A program made the position numbers and the translations under genes. Below are positions 35,345 through 45,429 of a stretch of DNA of 64,000 nt, piece by piece (within the stretch, counting starts at the first letter, position 1; each line of letters begins with the position of its first letter). The notes beneath the pieces are model-generated. The model made no database searches. It saw nothing but the letters and a program-made list of their open reading frames with translations, and had not been told where the DNA came from. The DNA is from Watersipora subatra (Eukaryota; Bryozoa; Gymnolaemata; Cheilostomatida; Watersiporidae): assembly GCF_963576615.1 (NCBI RefSeq), contig NC_088710.1:124001-188000 (forward strand), in the 5' to 3' direction.

Positions 35345-36870
35345 CTAGAAATTCCACTGTCATACAGCCCACGACCAAAGAGATGGCCAGAGATATTGGC
35401 AAAAAAATAAAGGGTACTAATGGTTGAGAAATGCAATATTAGCAATCAAATGGCTGTGCAGTGCAATAGGATAACTGCAATGGTAGCTGTAATGTACTGG
35501 GTGTGGGTGTTATTATATACAACAATAAGCAATAAAGAATGGAAAAGATGTTTATATTTTCCCCCTGCAACAGGAGAAATGCAATATTGGCCAATATTAG
35601 AAGTAAAATGCACTGATATTCTTAGAATAATCAATTTTATTAATATAGTAATAATAGAAAACCAATACACAATTTTGTTTACATTTCACAACGTCATAGG
35701 TAGCAATATCAAGAAGTTGTGGTATTTATATAGGTTTTTAGAAAATTTATTTAAAAAGTGTTTGGTCATGACAAACAACAACAATGAAAGGAAAATATTA
35801 CGTTTATATCTCTCTCTTGCAATAGGAGAAATGCAATGTTGGCCAATATTATAAGTAAAATGCACTGATATTATTAAAATAACCAATATTGTTAATATAG
35901 TAATACAGCAATAATAGAAAACCTATGAGCATTAATGCGTCTCGAAGATTTCTGCAAACTGCAGCAAAATAAAAGCTGTTATAAAAGTGTTATAAAGCTA
36001 TAGGCCTAATTTACTGTAATGTATGTAATTCAACAACGATAAAGAAATATGTTTATTATAATTCTGAAATGCAAAATTAGAAGTAAAATGGCAAGCTACT
36101 GTGTACTATACAGTTTCAAAGTTGGTTGCGTTGAATGTAGAATGGTTTTGATAAGCGATCTTTAACAGAAAGCGGGTAGGAGCATTCACTCGTATAAAAA
36201 TGTAGCAAAATAAAAAATGTTCTCGTCATGAAGGGGCGTTGTAGTTTGGCCCTAGCTTGTACGTAAGTTGTAAAGAATTTCGGCTAACGTTTTAAATAAT
36301 GAAACCTTCGGTGATTGGACAAAAAACATAGGCTGATAAACGGTGTACCACAATTTCGTACCTGTAAATCGGTCTACGCCTCAAACGGTCTACATTTATT
36401 ACAAAAACCTTCGAATAAATTCGATTACAAGTAAACAGTACCATAGACTGGTAAAATGAACACGGTTTTCTCGTGAAATACGCACTACTAAATTGTTCTA
36501 CAATCGGTCGAACGGCTTTATAGGCGTTTCAATTTTCGGTCTTAACTTTTATTAAACCGAGCTTTTCAAGCTTTTTGTGGCGATTTTCGTTCAAATAAAT
36601 CTGTCTATTTGTGTATAATCCGATCAGATGGGTAAGTTTAAAGATAATACCGACAATTTACAAAGACTTGGTAACATATTTAAATAGGTTTAAATGTGTT
36701 TTGTATCGTTATTATACTTTTACGACTTTACATTCCGATGCTTAAATTTCTTGATGAAATTTCTAGCCAAGGGTTCGTCTCATTGTTGATGAATAATTTT
36801 CGTAAGTTGTGTGCACATGCATTTATCATAAAAAACTCGCACACATCGCTCCGCTCGTTTGCTCGTGGGA
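35345..36870 (-). mobile_element. Helitron-like element, family A copy H2
   Basis: The minus-strand 5' end is TCCCACGAGCAAACGAGCGG and the 3' end is ...CAGTGGAATTTCTAG before T. It shares with H1, H3 and H4 the blocks around CCGATCAGATGGGTAAG, GGTTTAAATGTGTTTTGTATC and TGCACATGCATTTATCATAA. It carries two internal copies of a segment containing AGGAGAAATGCAAT...GGCCAATATTA. It is noncoding. Confidence 0.7.
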
Positions 36871-36975
36871 TAATCTAATAACTATGAATAATAACATAAA
36901 CTAATAACCATGAACAGTATGCAATAAATTAAATGCCTCCCAAATATGACACTTAAAGGAAAACAAGAAACTTAC

Positions 36976-37201
36976 GATTCTTAGAGTCGAGACATGCTGT
37001 GAGTGAAGCCAATAAACCAGCCACTACTACAGGGTGCATGAGTGTCCTGTCACTATCATTGGAAGGGACTCAGTGTGAGTGTACCTTTTCCTAAATGTGT
37101 GAGACCTTGGGCTAGCCTTACTGTGAACAGATGGGAAGGGTCCTTGCTATAGTAAATAGCCAGCTGTCTCAACATGGCAGCTAGCCTGGCATTGTTTGTA
37201 C
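36976..37201 (-). pseudogene. PSMD2: PSMD2-like exon with 4-nt frameshift
   Basis: It encodes [37 protein letters not shown] and TLTLSPFQ, then TGA TAG stops at 37053-37058. The homologous reading resumes as SDRTLMHPVVVAGLLASLTA if the four bases 37055-37058 are skipped. Family members read SPYHSDRQ here without a gap. Exon borders (CATTGCAG and C|GTAAGT) and phases fit only when the four bases are removed, so they are an insertion. The change YHAKDP to YYSKDP also departs from the conserved form. Confidence 0.88.
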
Positions 37202-37269
37202 CTGCAATGAAAAGCTACTCAATATATTCCACTGTATAAATCTATTAAAAATTAGAAGCATCATAATTA

Positions 37270-38956
37270 CTAGCAATTCCCCTGTCATACAGCCCACGAC
37301 CAAAGTGATATTGGAAAAAAGAAAGGGTACTGATGGTTGAGAAATGCAATATTAGCAGTCAAATGGCACTGCGGTGCAATAGGATAACTGCAATGGTAGC
37401 TGTAATGTACTGGGTGTTATTATGTACAACAAACAGCAATGATGAAAGGAAAAGATTATATGTTTATATCTCTCCCCCGCAATAGGAGAAATGCAATATT
37501 AGAAGTAAAATGCACTGATATTATTAGAATAACCAATATTATTAATATAGTAATACAGTAATAATAGAAAACCAATGCACAATTTTGTTTACATTTCAAA
37601 ACGTCATAACCAACAATATCAAGAAGTTGTGATATTTATATAGATTTTTATAAAATCTATTTAACAAAACTATTTAGAAAAAACAATAACGGTAACATAT
37701 TGCCCAACATCGGTTACTATATACTTCGATCTTGTAAATTCGAACGCTTATTCTTATAATTAAATCTTATAAAATCGAATAATTATTCTTATAATTAAAT
37801 CTTATAAAATCGAATAATTGTTCTTATAATTAAATATTGTAATAATCTCATAAGAATCGTTAAAAAAATATCATTGTCGATTCCTTTGCTTTCACTGCTT
37901 TGGACCTTAGTTGGATTAATATTTAGAGAAAACAATAACAGTAACATATTGCCCAACATCGGTTACTATATACTTTGATCTTGTAAATTCGAACGCTTAT
38001 TCTTATAATTAAATCTTATAAAATCGAATAATTATTCTTATAATTAAATCTTATAAAATCGAATAATTGTTCTTATAATTAAATATTGTAATAATCTCAT
38101 AAGAATCGTTAAAAAAATATCATTGTCGATTCCTTTGCTTTCACTGCTTTGGACCTTAGTTGGATTAATATTTAGAGAAAACAATAACAGTAACATATTG
38201 CCCAACATCGGTCACTATATACTTCGATCTTGTAAATTTGAACGCTTATTCTTATAATTAAATTTTATAAAATCGAATAATTGTTCTTATAATTAAATCT
38301 TATAAAATTGAATAATTATTCTTATAATTAAATATTGTAATAATCCCATAAGAATCGTTAAAAAAATATCATTGTCGATTCCCTTACTTTCACTGCTTTG
38401 GACATCAGTTGGATTACTAAAGTACTCATAAGTGTCCAAAATGTCAGTTACTTTGAAATTGGCAAAAAAGAAACGATTACTTTTCAATACTTCTATGTTA
38501 ATTACAGAAACCTTCGGCAGTTGGACAATGCTATAGACTGGTGAGATGGGCACGTTTTTTTTCGTGAAATGCGCATGACTTAATTGTTCTATTCTCTGTC
38601 GCTTGGCGCTTCGTTGGCCGGTCTTAATTTTGATAAAAATAAGGCTTGTCAAGTTTTAATAATGATTTCAGGCCGAATTAATCTGTCTATTTATGTATAA
38701 TCCGATCAGATGGGTAAGGTTTAGACAATTTTCTACAAATAATAAAGACTTGGTAATATATTGAAATAGGTTTATATGTGTTTTGTATCGTTATCATATT
38801 TGAACGACTCCATTGAAAAATGGTTAAATTCGTTGATGAGATTTCGGTACAAGGGTTTGCAACGGCCGTTTATGAATAATTTTCGTGAGTTGTGTGCGCA
38901 TATGCATTTATCATAAATCTCCCAAACAATCGCTTCGCTCGTGTTTGGTCGTGGGA
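37270..38956 (-). mobile_element. Helitron-like element, family A copy H3
   Basis: CTAG at 37270-37273 and the TCCCACGACCAAACACGAGC start at 38956 bound it. Inside are about 2.7 tandem copies of a 249-bp unit (37683-38360). A minus-strand segment reading DILDTYEYFSNPTDVQSSES is similar to two segments in H4. It lies in the PSMD2-like intron. Confidence 0.75.
37683..38360. repeat. 249-bp tandem repeat inside H3
   Basis: Copies start near 37683, 37930 and 38179 (AACAATAACAGTAACATATT). The single-copy equivalent lies in H4 near 62530-62700. Confidence 0.92.
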
Positions 38957-39094
38957 TTAAGAAATAATTTCTAACAAACAATTCTTCTAAATTTGTATGT
39001 ATGTTAAATATATATTTAAAATTGTTTAGGATGGGTAACTCACAAGTTATTTATGGTCTAACATATGCTATATAAGGCAGGTAAAGACAAGAAC

Positions 39095-39200
39095 AAAAGT
39101 GATCTAATGTGTATGATACAATGTGTATGATACAATGTACATGATACAATGTGTATGATACAATGTGTATGATCTAATGTGTATGATACAATGTGTATGG
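39095..39200. repeat. 14-15-bp minisatellite
   Basis: Seven copies of AATGTGTATGATACA with CTA variants. Confidence 0.92.
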
Positions 39201-39695
39201 TGCGTAATGAATGAAAATAGCTTTATTAAATGTTTATCATACACTCTAACTTGCAACAGGGTCAGATGGAGTAGGCAACTCCCATTATTTAATGCGTTAT
39301 TTATGCATCTTTATACCTGCTAAGAGTTCACCTCGCACTGACCATTGGTCAATTAGTCAATGTAGTATAGCTATCTTGTTGTTCATATTTTGTAATAAAA
39401 ATGCTCTACATTCAAAAACTAGTTTTCTTTTCACCTACTAAAAGTTATACGCATTTTATACAAGCCTGAAAAAACATCAATAAATAAAACTTGATGCTGC
39501 GAAATGACCGAGAATGGATCAATATTAAAACTTCTCAACTCTCTATGAGCAAGCAGGTGTACACAGGTGGGTCTACATACATTGTACGTACTTATTCCAA
39601 AACTAAACCAGTTTTAGAAACTTATTTTGAGACAATTGCTGCAGTAATATAAAGAAATCGTGCCTGAGAAATAATTATACTCATGCTTGTATGTA

Positions 39696-40118
39696 CCCTA
39701 GGACACTTATATTTCGCTAGTATTTAGTTTCGTGAGTAGCATGCAGAGTAAAATTTTGCTGCAACTTAATTTCGCAGCTCTGATGAGTGCGAAACTATAG
39801 TGATGTGAAGATAAATGCACTGGAACAAACATAATTAGATTTCTCGGTTCGGTTCGGTTCAGTGGTAAGAAACTTTTTTTCAATTTGGGACTAGTTTGTA
39901 ATTGTGAACCGCAAATAGCATTGTGTGGCCGAGATCAATAATGCAATTTGTTCGCTTGCTGCCATTTGTTTCTTGGACTATCAATGAACAAAGCTATTTA
40001 ATTCCGCGTTTTCACTCGTTCGTTATGATAGTTTAGTTTCGCTCATGAAATTTTAGCGAGAGGATGACTCTGAGAAAACGCGAAAGTTAAATGAGGCGAA
40101 TACATAAGTGTCCTAGGG
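39696..40118. mobile_element. MITE with ~24-bp terminal inverted repeats
   Basis: It begins CCCTAGGACACTTATATTTC and ends in the inverse ATAAGTGTCCTAGGG, flanked on both sides by TA. The ends match over about 22 of 24 bases. Internal hairpin TTTCGCA/TGCGAAA lies at 39770-39793. There is no coding capacity. Confidence 0.82.
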
Positions 40119-40412
40119 TACATGTATTTGGGTAGCAAAGGAGAGAGATGTTACCCAAGGTCAGATACATACAAGTAGTCAAGTTATTTAGAATGAGATT
40201 GATGCAAGTGATAGTGCTAATAACCTAGAGTAAATGTAGAGTAGCAATCACCTTACCTACAGTCAATTCACTAGTTGCACTCATTAAGTTTTACAAGTTG
40301 ACTACAAAAGGGTGCTTCACAAGCTTAAACAAATGTCATATCCACTACTATAGTGTGACACGGTAACCTGCACAATTCTGTCATATCCACTACTAAAATG
40401 TTGCACACTAAC

Positions 40413-40581
40413 CTGCTCCAACTATGCCCATGGCAATAATTGAATTAACACAGACTTCATGATCAGAGTTGTGTGAGAATTTACTGAGGGTATCCAGTAT
40501 CTTCAGTTTAGGATTCGATGCTGAGAGTAGTGCTAAAGCAAGAGGTACTGCTCTTTTTATTACCGGCTCTCCATACCACAA
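40413..40581 (-). CDS. PSMD2: PSMD2-like exon
   Basis: It encodes [37 protein letters not shown], then [15 protein letters not shown]. These are PC (proteasome/cyclosome) repeats of the RPN1 toroid. The acceptor TTTTTAG and donor GCAG|GTTAGT are canonical. It leaves in phase 1 and joins the next exon as G|GT. Confidence 0.9.
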
Positions 40582-40710
40582 CTAAAAATGAAGTGCAAAG
40601 ATATTTGTTTTAAACTTGTAATCATTTGCCACAAAACTTCTAGCAAACTCAGAGATTGGGATTGCTAGGAGTTTGCTCAGAATTCAACAAAACATCTGAT
40701 ATGATGAGAA

Positions 40711-40782
40711 GCATAGAGAGAAGCATAGAGAGAAGCATAGAGAGAAGCATAGAGAGAAGCATAGAGAGAAGCATAGAGAGAA
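40711..40782. repeat. 12-bp repeat next to an exon donor
   Basis: Six to seven copies of AGCATAGAGAGA, ending nine bases inside the intron from the donor at 40789. Confidence 0.95.
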
Positions 40783-40789
40783 GACACAC

Positions 40790-41002
40790 CAAGTTTCCAA
40801 AAGAACGGATACACATTTCAACACCGATCCCTTCTCCCATTGCTATCAGAGCAATACCAAGTACAGCTATTCCCTGGTGAGCTATATGCTTGCTGTTGGG
40901 CTTCTCGGCTGTCAATTCTGTACTGTCTGTTTCCATCTTCTCTGCTGTCGCTGCATTCTTGTTCTTTTTAGATTTCGACTTGTCTGTCTTCTCATTACTA
41001 TC
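40790..41002 (-). CDS. PSMD2: PSMD2-like exon (charged linker and PC repeat)
   Basis: It starts with a lysine-rich linker ([16 protein letters not shown]), equivalent to the KDKKEKKDKDKK linker of animal RPN1. [20 protein letters not shown] and [13 protein letters not shown] follow. Donor TTG|GTGTGT, acceptor CTCTGCAG. Length 213 keeps phase 0. Confidence 0.92.
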
Positions 41003-41349
41003 CTGCAGAGCACATGAATTCCAATTTGTAATTAAATAAATTTTTTATATTATGTTTATAAATCTCAAGCACAACTTTGTTTACTGTCGCAAACTGCAAA
41101 AAATTTGTTCTTGCAAGTACTGCATAAACAACATTTCAACAAACTAAAGAATAAATGAGAAACTAGGTTGATGGATAAGTTCTACCTGTAAAACACGTTC
41201 AAATAATTTGCATCCTCCCAGAGAATAGTGACATCTCTGAATACATAATGAAATGGCTATATTGAAAACAAGGCGTCATGAGTCAGTTCTCAAGCAGAGA
41301 CACACACACACACACATGCACACACGCACATACACACACGCACACATAC

Positions 41350-41481
41350 CTCTTCTTTCTCCTCATAGTGCTCTGAACAGACATGTAAGAGTTTCTGGAT
41401 CTTAAGCATATTGCCTGTGCCCGCATATGCACAAACATCCACCAGTATCTCAGCCATGGATTTGACTGGCTCCGAGATAAC
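41350..41481 (-). CDS. PSMD2: PSMD2-like exon
   Basis: It encodes [20 protein letters not shown], then [20 protein letters not shown]. Acceptor GTTGTCAG, donor GAG|GTATGT, phase 0 at both ends. The 5' part of the exon with its acceptor has been tandemly duplicated upstream in the intron. Confidence 0.93.
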
Positions 41482-41625
41482 CTGACAACATAGACTGATG
41501 AAATAAGTACATCCACCAGTATCTCAGCCATGGATTTGACTAGCTCCGAGATAACCTGACAACATAGACTGATGAAATAAGTACATCCACCAGTATCTCA
41601 GCCATGGATAACCTGAACACAACAT
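41436..41625. repeat. 74-bp duplication of exon start plus acceptor
   Basis: CATCCACCAGTATCTCAGCC starts at 41436 (inside the exon), 41510 and 41584. The second copy retains the CCTGACAACATAG block, so it carries a complete duplicate splice acceptor; the third is internally deleted. Confidence 0.95.
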
Positions 41626-41720
41626 AGACTAATGAAATAAATTATAGAAAATCCAAAAAATTGCAAAGAGAATGATAAGACTGAAAGTTGTGTTTTAAAA
41701 GATTAGAAGCCTTCAGATAC

Positions 41721-41924
41721 CTTCAGAGCAGCGAGAATAGTATCAGCATCTTCCTGTTTTTCAAGGTACGTCAGAGACAAACCCATGGCTAGGAATTTAC
41801 TGTATGTTGACTTCAGATCGGCCTCAGATTTTTCCATCAGAGTTTGCAGAATGGTAGAAGCGACATCTCCATTACAGCTGTCCACAGATGTCATACCGCA
41901 GGCAAGAGCTGCCATGCCAACCAC
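41721..41924 (-). CDS. PSMD2: PSMD2-like exon
   Basis: It encodes [54 protein letters not shown] and DTILAALK, closely following RPN1 (ALACGM...SCNGDV.STILQT). Acceptor CGTCTTTGTAG, donor AAG|GTATCT, phase 0 at both ends. Confidence 0.93.
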
Positions 41925-42177
41925 CTACAAAGACGGGAAACAAGTCTGATGAGGTTGGATTTATAAAATGTGTTTCTCAACCTAAAATATAGTCACTTTC
42001 GAAACGCTTTATGAACTTTTGCAAAGCAAAGTTTATCATCAATGTAGACAAACCAGCCGATTGCAGATACTTTTAGCATGAACAACTAATGGTAATTATC
42101 CTTAGTATAAATAACTAATGACAGCCATTAGCAGCATGACCAGCCAATAAGTAGAACTAAAATAGCTGTATGTAGTA

Positions 42178-42922
42178 CAGCGGAACCTCTAGTTGCAAAA
42201 TTAGTTCATTCCAGAAGACGCTTTGTAAGTAAAAAATTTGGTAAGTAGAAATGTATTTTACAATGAACCCTAAAACCCATGCCAGAAAACCTGCATATAA
42301 CATTTACTTATATTATAAACACATGTGACGGCGTATCCCTAAAACAGGTTCACGTTAGAATAATATTATGTAATAAATTTGATAAGAGCACTCGGAGAAA
42401 AAAGAATTACGTATAAAAACTGTGAATGGTAGGTTTGTTTACCATTGGCTGTCTAGAGAAAACTGAGCGAAAATCGCGACAAGTGGGGGGATGGCGGTCA
42501 GAAAAAGTAGATTCTGTATTGTAATAATAGTTTTGCTTTTTTCAGAATAAATCTTTTAAGAATGTAAGCACAAAAATTGATTTACATTGACTCGAACCAT
42601 GAAACTGCATCATCATATAAGAAACACAAAACATACAGAAACAAAAGTTTTCCTACTCTGCATGTGATACATGATAACTTTCAATTTTACAACAGACAAA
42701 GGCAAAACAATTAGCATTCACCGACTAACGGTAGCAAAAGAAACTGAGTGGGACCTAGTGTACATTATACCAACGGGAAGCAAACAGAACAAATACAAAA
42801 ATAATTTCAAATATTCGTATAAAGAAACATTTTGTGTAAGTCAAAGCAAAATTTCTCCCAAAAGACAATTCACAACTTCGAAACTTTGTATGTAAAGTCT
42901 TGCGTAAGTAGAGATGTCACAG
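42178..42922. mobile_element. TIR DNA transposon (MITE-like), 745 bp
   Basis: The left end CAGCGGAACCTCTAGTTGC and right end GCGTAAGTAGAGATGTCACAG are imperfect inverses, flanked by TA on both sides. No transposase is encoded. The ends suggest a mariner-type family different from the 13.2-kb element. Confidence 0.75.
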
Positions 42923-43010
42923 TAAACAGCTGGTGCCAGTGCTTAGCTACAAAAATGCTAAACCAAATCACTGTACCAACGAATAAACTGTAACTACACT
43001 ACCCTTACAT

Positions 43011-44018
43011 TACATCCAAGAACTAGCACTAGAGACAGAATCTCATACCATGGCTACACTACCCTTACATTACATACATGAACTAACACTAAAGACAGAG
43101 TCTCATACCATGGCTACACTACCCTCACATTACATACATGAACTAACACTACAGACAGAGTCTCACACCATAACTACACTACCCTTACATTACATACATG
43201 AACTAACACTAGAGACAGAGTCTCACACCATAACTACACTACCCTTACATTACATACATGAACTAACACTAAAGACAGAATCTCATACCATAACTACACC
43301 ACCCTTACATTACATACATGAACTAACACTAGAGACAGAGTCTCACACCATAACTACACCACCCTTACATTACATACATGAACTAACACTAGAGACAGAG
43401 TCTCACACCATAACTACACCACCCTTACATAACATACATGAACTAACACTAGAGACAGAGTCTCACACCATAACTACACTACCCTTACATTACATACATG
43501 AACTAACACTAGAGACAGAGTCTCATACCATAACTACACTACCCTTACATTACATCCATGAACTAACACTAGAGACAGAGTCTCACACCATAACTACACT
43601 ACCCTTACATTACATACATGAACTAACACTAGAGACAGAGTCTCACACCATAACTACACTACCCTTACATTACATACATGAACTAACACTAGAGACAGAG
43701 TCTCACACCATAACTACACTACCCTTACATTACATACATGAACTAACACTAGAGACAGAGTCTCACACCATAACTACACCACCCTTACATTACATACATG
43801 AACTAACACTAGAGACAGAGTCTCACACCATAACTACACTACCCTTACATTACATACATGAACTAACACTAGAGACAGAGTCTCACACCATAACTACACT
43901 ACCCTTACATTACATACATGAACTAACACTAGAGACAGAGTCTCACACCATAACTACACTACCCTTACATTACATACATGAACTAACACTAGAGACAGAG
44001 TCTCACACCATAACTACA
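43011..44018. repeat. 60-bp satellite, about 17 copies
   Basis: Units include CACCATAACTACACTACCCT and TACATGAACTAACACTAGAG at an exact 60-base period. Because 60 is a multiple of three, a 370-codon frame with a 20-residue cycle runs through it. That is not a gene. The array stops about six bases before an exon donor. Confidence 0.97.
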
Positions 44019-44024
44019 CTACAC

Positions 44025-44068
44025 CCACAGAAGTACCAATCCAAGACTAGCTGTAACACTCATTATAC
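44025..44068 (-). CDS. PSMD2: PSMD2-like exon (short)
   Basis: It encodes IMSVTASLGLVLLW, matching the RPN1 segment MLSAAASLGMILLW. Acceptor TATCTTGCAG, donor TGG|GTGTAG, enters with two bases of a Gly codon. It is squeezed between the 60-bp array and a TA microsatellite. Upstream exons are not visible. Confidence 0.7.
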
Positions 44069-44083
44069 CTGCAAGATACAATA

Positions 44084-44096
44084 TATATATATATAT

Positions 44097-44161
<65 letters not shown>
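44084..44161. repeat. (TA)n microsatellite
   Basis: Almost pure TA with one AGA interruption. Confidence 0.95.
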
Positions 44162-44164
<3 letters not shown>

Positions 44165-44291
44165 GATAAGTGGTCAGGCCTACTGCTAACAGCACTCTAC
44201 GCTCTAAAAAGTGCGGAGTGTTATAACTAACTAGAGTGTGGAATAGGTTAATTTTACTTATCTTTATTCCAGATTGATGTTTTATTCTGGG

Positions 44292-44334
44292 GTCACGACA
44301 GGTGTGTTTCGTGCTGGTGCACTCTTCAGGTGAC
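44292..44334 (-). ncRNA. Hammerhead ribozyme (type I)
   Basis: On minus: stem I GUCAC/GUGAC, core CUGAAGA, stem II GUGC/GCAC with loop ACCA, GAAA, a three-pair stem III (ACA/UGU) and a GUC cleavage site. All core bases are intact. Confidence 0.82.
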
Positions 44335-44359
44335 TTGTGTTGAATACAAGTCACCACAA

Positions 44360-44402
44360 GTCACCTGAAGAGTGCACTAGCACGAAACAGACCTGTCGTG
44401 AC
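44360..44402 (+). ncRNA. Hammerhead ribozyme (type I)
   Basis: Stem I GUCAC/GUGAC, core CUGAAGA at 44365-44371, stem II GUGC/GCAC with loop ACUA, GAAA, stem III ACAG/CUGU with a two-base loop, cleavage after C44397 (GUC). Confidence 0.85.
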
Positions 44403-44467
44403 CCCAGAATAAAACATCAATCTGGAATAAAGATAAGTAAAATTAACCTATTCCACACTCTAGTTAG

Positions 44468-44472
<5 letters not shown>

Positions 44473-44511
<39 letters not shown>
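44473..44511. repeat. (TA)n microsatellite
   Basis: TA run joining the inverted repeat to the PLE fragment. Confidence 0.95.
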
Positions 44512-44544
44512 CTATGCGTACTAAAAAACTACAAGTTCAGGTTA

Positions 44545-44601
44545 AACATTTTATTACTTAAAGTTTCGTGCGGTATGCTTGCACTCTTCAGATAAAATGT
44601 T
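44545..44601 (-). ncRNA. Hammerhead ribozyme of the minus PLE copy
   Basis: Stem I AACAUUUUAU/AUAAAAUGUU (10 bp), CUGAAGA, stem II GUGC/GCAC with a nine-base loop, GAAA, short stem III ACUUUAAGU, cleavage after GUA. It lies 3' of the endonuclease on the same strand. Confidence 0.88.
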
Positions 44602-44658
44602 AAAAATAATAAATATTCTACTAGCAGTAAAGCTGTATAAGAGCTAAAAGCTAGAGTC

Positions 44659-45371
44659 TTAAGTGACACTGTTTCTCAGCAGGAATTTATTGGCATGACG
44701 GCAACTGGATAGCATTTCGTTGCGCTTATTTAAGGTGGCTAATTGAGGCTTGCATATTATGTAATACTTCTCCCATATACAGAGTTCGCATTTCTTAGTG
44801 GTAGGGCTATAAGGTCTTGCAGTTTTTAAGATTGACCATTTGATGTTGTGGTCTAGTCCGCTATCCTTTAGTTGCCATATATATTTACTTAGCTCTGTGG
44901 CATTCCTTTTTGATGTATGATTGAAGGAAGCCTTATGGTTGGTATATCTAGTTTTGAACGTATTTTGTGTCAAGCCGACATACACTACGTCTCCTCTGTT
45001 CCGTTGTTGGTGGTGACTGATGCTTGGTAAGCGACATTCTCTGTTAGGCACTTGCCATCCATAGGGCAGCTGGCTCTACTTCTACAGTTACATGTCCTGG
45101 AGTTGTCATCACCACGAGTAGGTACTAACAAAGCTTTATTGTGAGCGTTGATATGGCTTTTAATATTGGACATGCACCTGTAGCTAAGTTTGATTGCGTT
45201 GGCATTAAATACTTTATGCAGTTTATGACCAGGTGAAAATTCTGTTCTTATGATGTTCAGAAACTGCTTTCCTATGTTGGAGGCAACATTCATACTATGT
45301 GGCGGGTTATACCATATTATATTCCGTCTTCGCTTTTGCTTGTTATTGGTGGTCTGGTCGGATTCTGGCAA
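44659..45371 (-). pseudogene. PLE GIY-YIG endonuclease, minus copy
   Basis: It reads PESDQTTNNKQKRRRNIIWY, IRTEFSPGHKLHKVFNANAI, CNCRSRASCPMDGKCLTE, then after a frameshift near 45000 VYVGLTQNTFKTRYTNHKAS and CELCIWEKYYIICKPQ to RNSVT-stop. The cysteine-rich knuckle before a GIY-YIG fold is typical of Penelope endonucleases, which nick target DNA to prime reverse transcription. The YVG glycine is kept but the frameshift disables it. The RT core is absent. Confidence 0.85.
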
Positions 45372-45429
45372 ATATGATAGTTTGCAGTCGAACCCGCTTT
45401 GTTGGAGTGCTTGTTGGTATGTTGGTATG

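Larger units (their letters stand above)
33218..36975 (-). other. PSMD2-like intron with 61-bp satellite and H2
   Basis: Donor C|GTAAGT, acceptor TTTCAG. The intron is filled by the 61-bp satellite and a Helitron-like element. Confidence 0.75.
38957..40412 (-). other. PSMD2-like intron remainder
   Basis: It contains the 14-15-bp repeat at 39095-39200 and the MITE at 39696-40118. No exon is recognised. Confidence 0.6.
41925..44024 (-). other. PSMD2-like intron where a conserved exon is missing
   Basis: Between the exon ending in LLLW and the exon starting VVGM, animal RPN1 has about 90 residues. I find no counterpart here, only a TIR transposon (42178-42922), short unique DNA and the 60-bp array. 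Confidence 0.7.
32491..44068 (-). pseudogene. PSMD2: PSMD2/RPN1-like 26S proteasome subunit, C-terminal half, broken
   Basis: Seven minus-strand exons match the second half of RPN1, the 19S base scaffold that docks ubiquitin receptors and shuttle factors. They are 44025-44068, 41721-41924, 41350-41481, 40790-41002, 40413-40581, 36976-37201, 33099-33217 and, to the stop, 32491-32672 (eight blocks; the last two form one conserved C-terminal stretch). Five of the six adjacent junctions within 41924-33099 obey GT-AG and keep frame. Defects: a 4-nt insertion in 36976-37201 with immediate stops; about 90 conserved codons absent between 44025 and 41924; a final junction needing GT...AA; and no N-terminal half seen up to 64000. 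It is a decayed duplicate, or less likely an assembly-damaged gene. Confidence 0.8.
44222..44472. repeat. 117-bp inverted repeat carrying two hammerheads
   Basis: Arms 44222-44338 and 44356-44472 are inverse copies with two or three mismatches around a 17-base spacer. Each arm encodes a hammerhead on its own strand. A transcript across it would form a hairpin stem of more than 110 bp. Confidence 0.95.

Noticed and set aside
35420..35886. Frames of 66-144 codons inside H2
   Set aside because: They overlap on both strands within a noncoding repeat family and are not conserved in other copies.
39770..39800. CTGATGAGTGCGAAAC inside the MITE
   Set aside because: Only four bases separate the core from GAAA; this is a simple TTTCGCA/TGCGAAA hairpin.
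43050..44162. 370-codon open frame with 20-residue repeats
   Set aside because: It is the translation of a 60-bp satellite; the unit is a multiple of three, so no stop can arise. It runs on into TA repeats.
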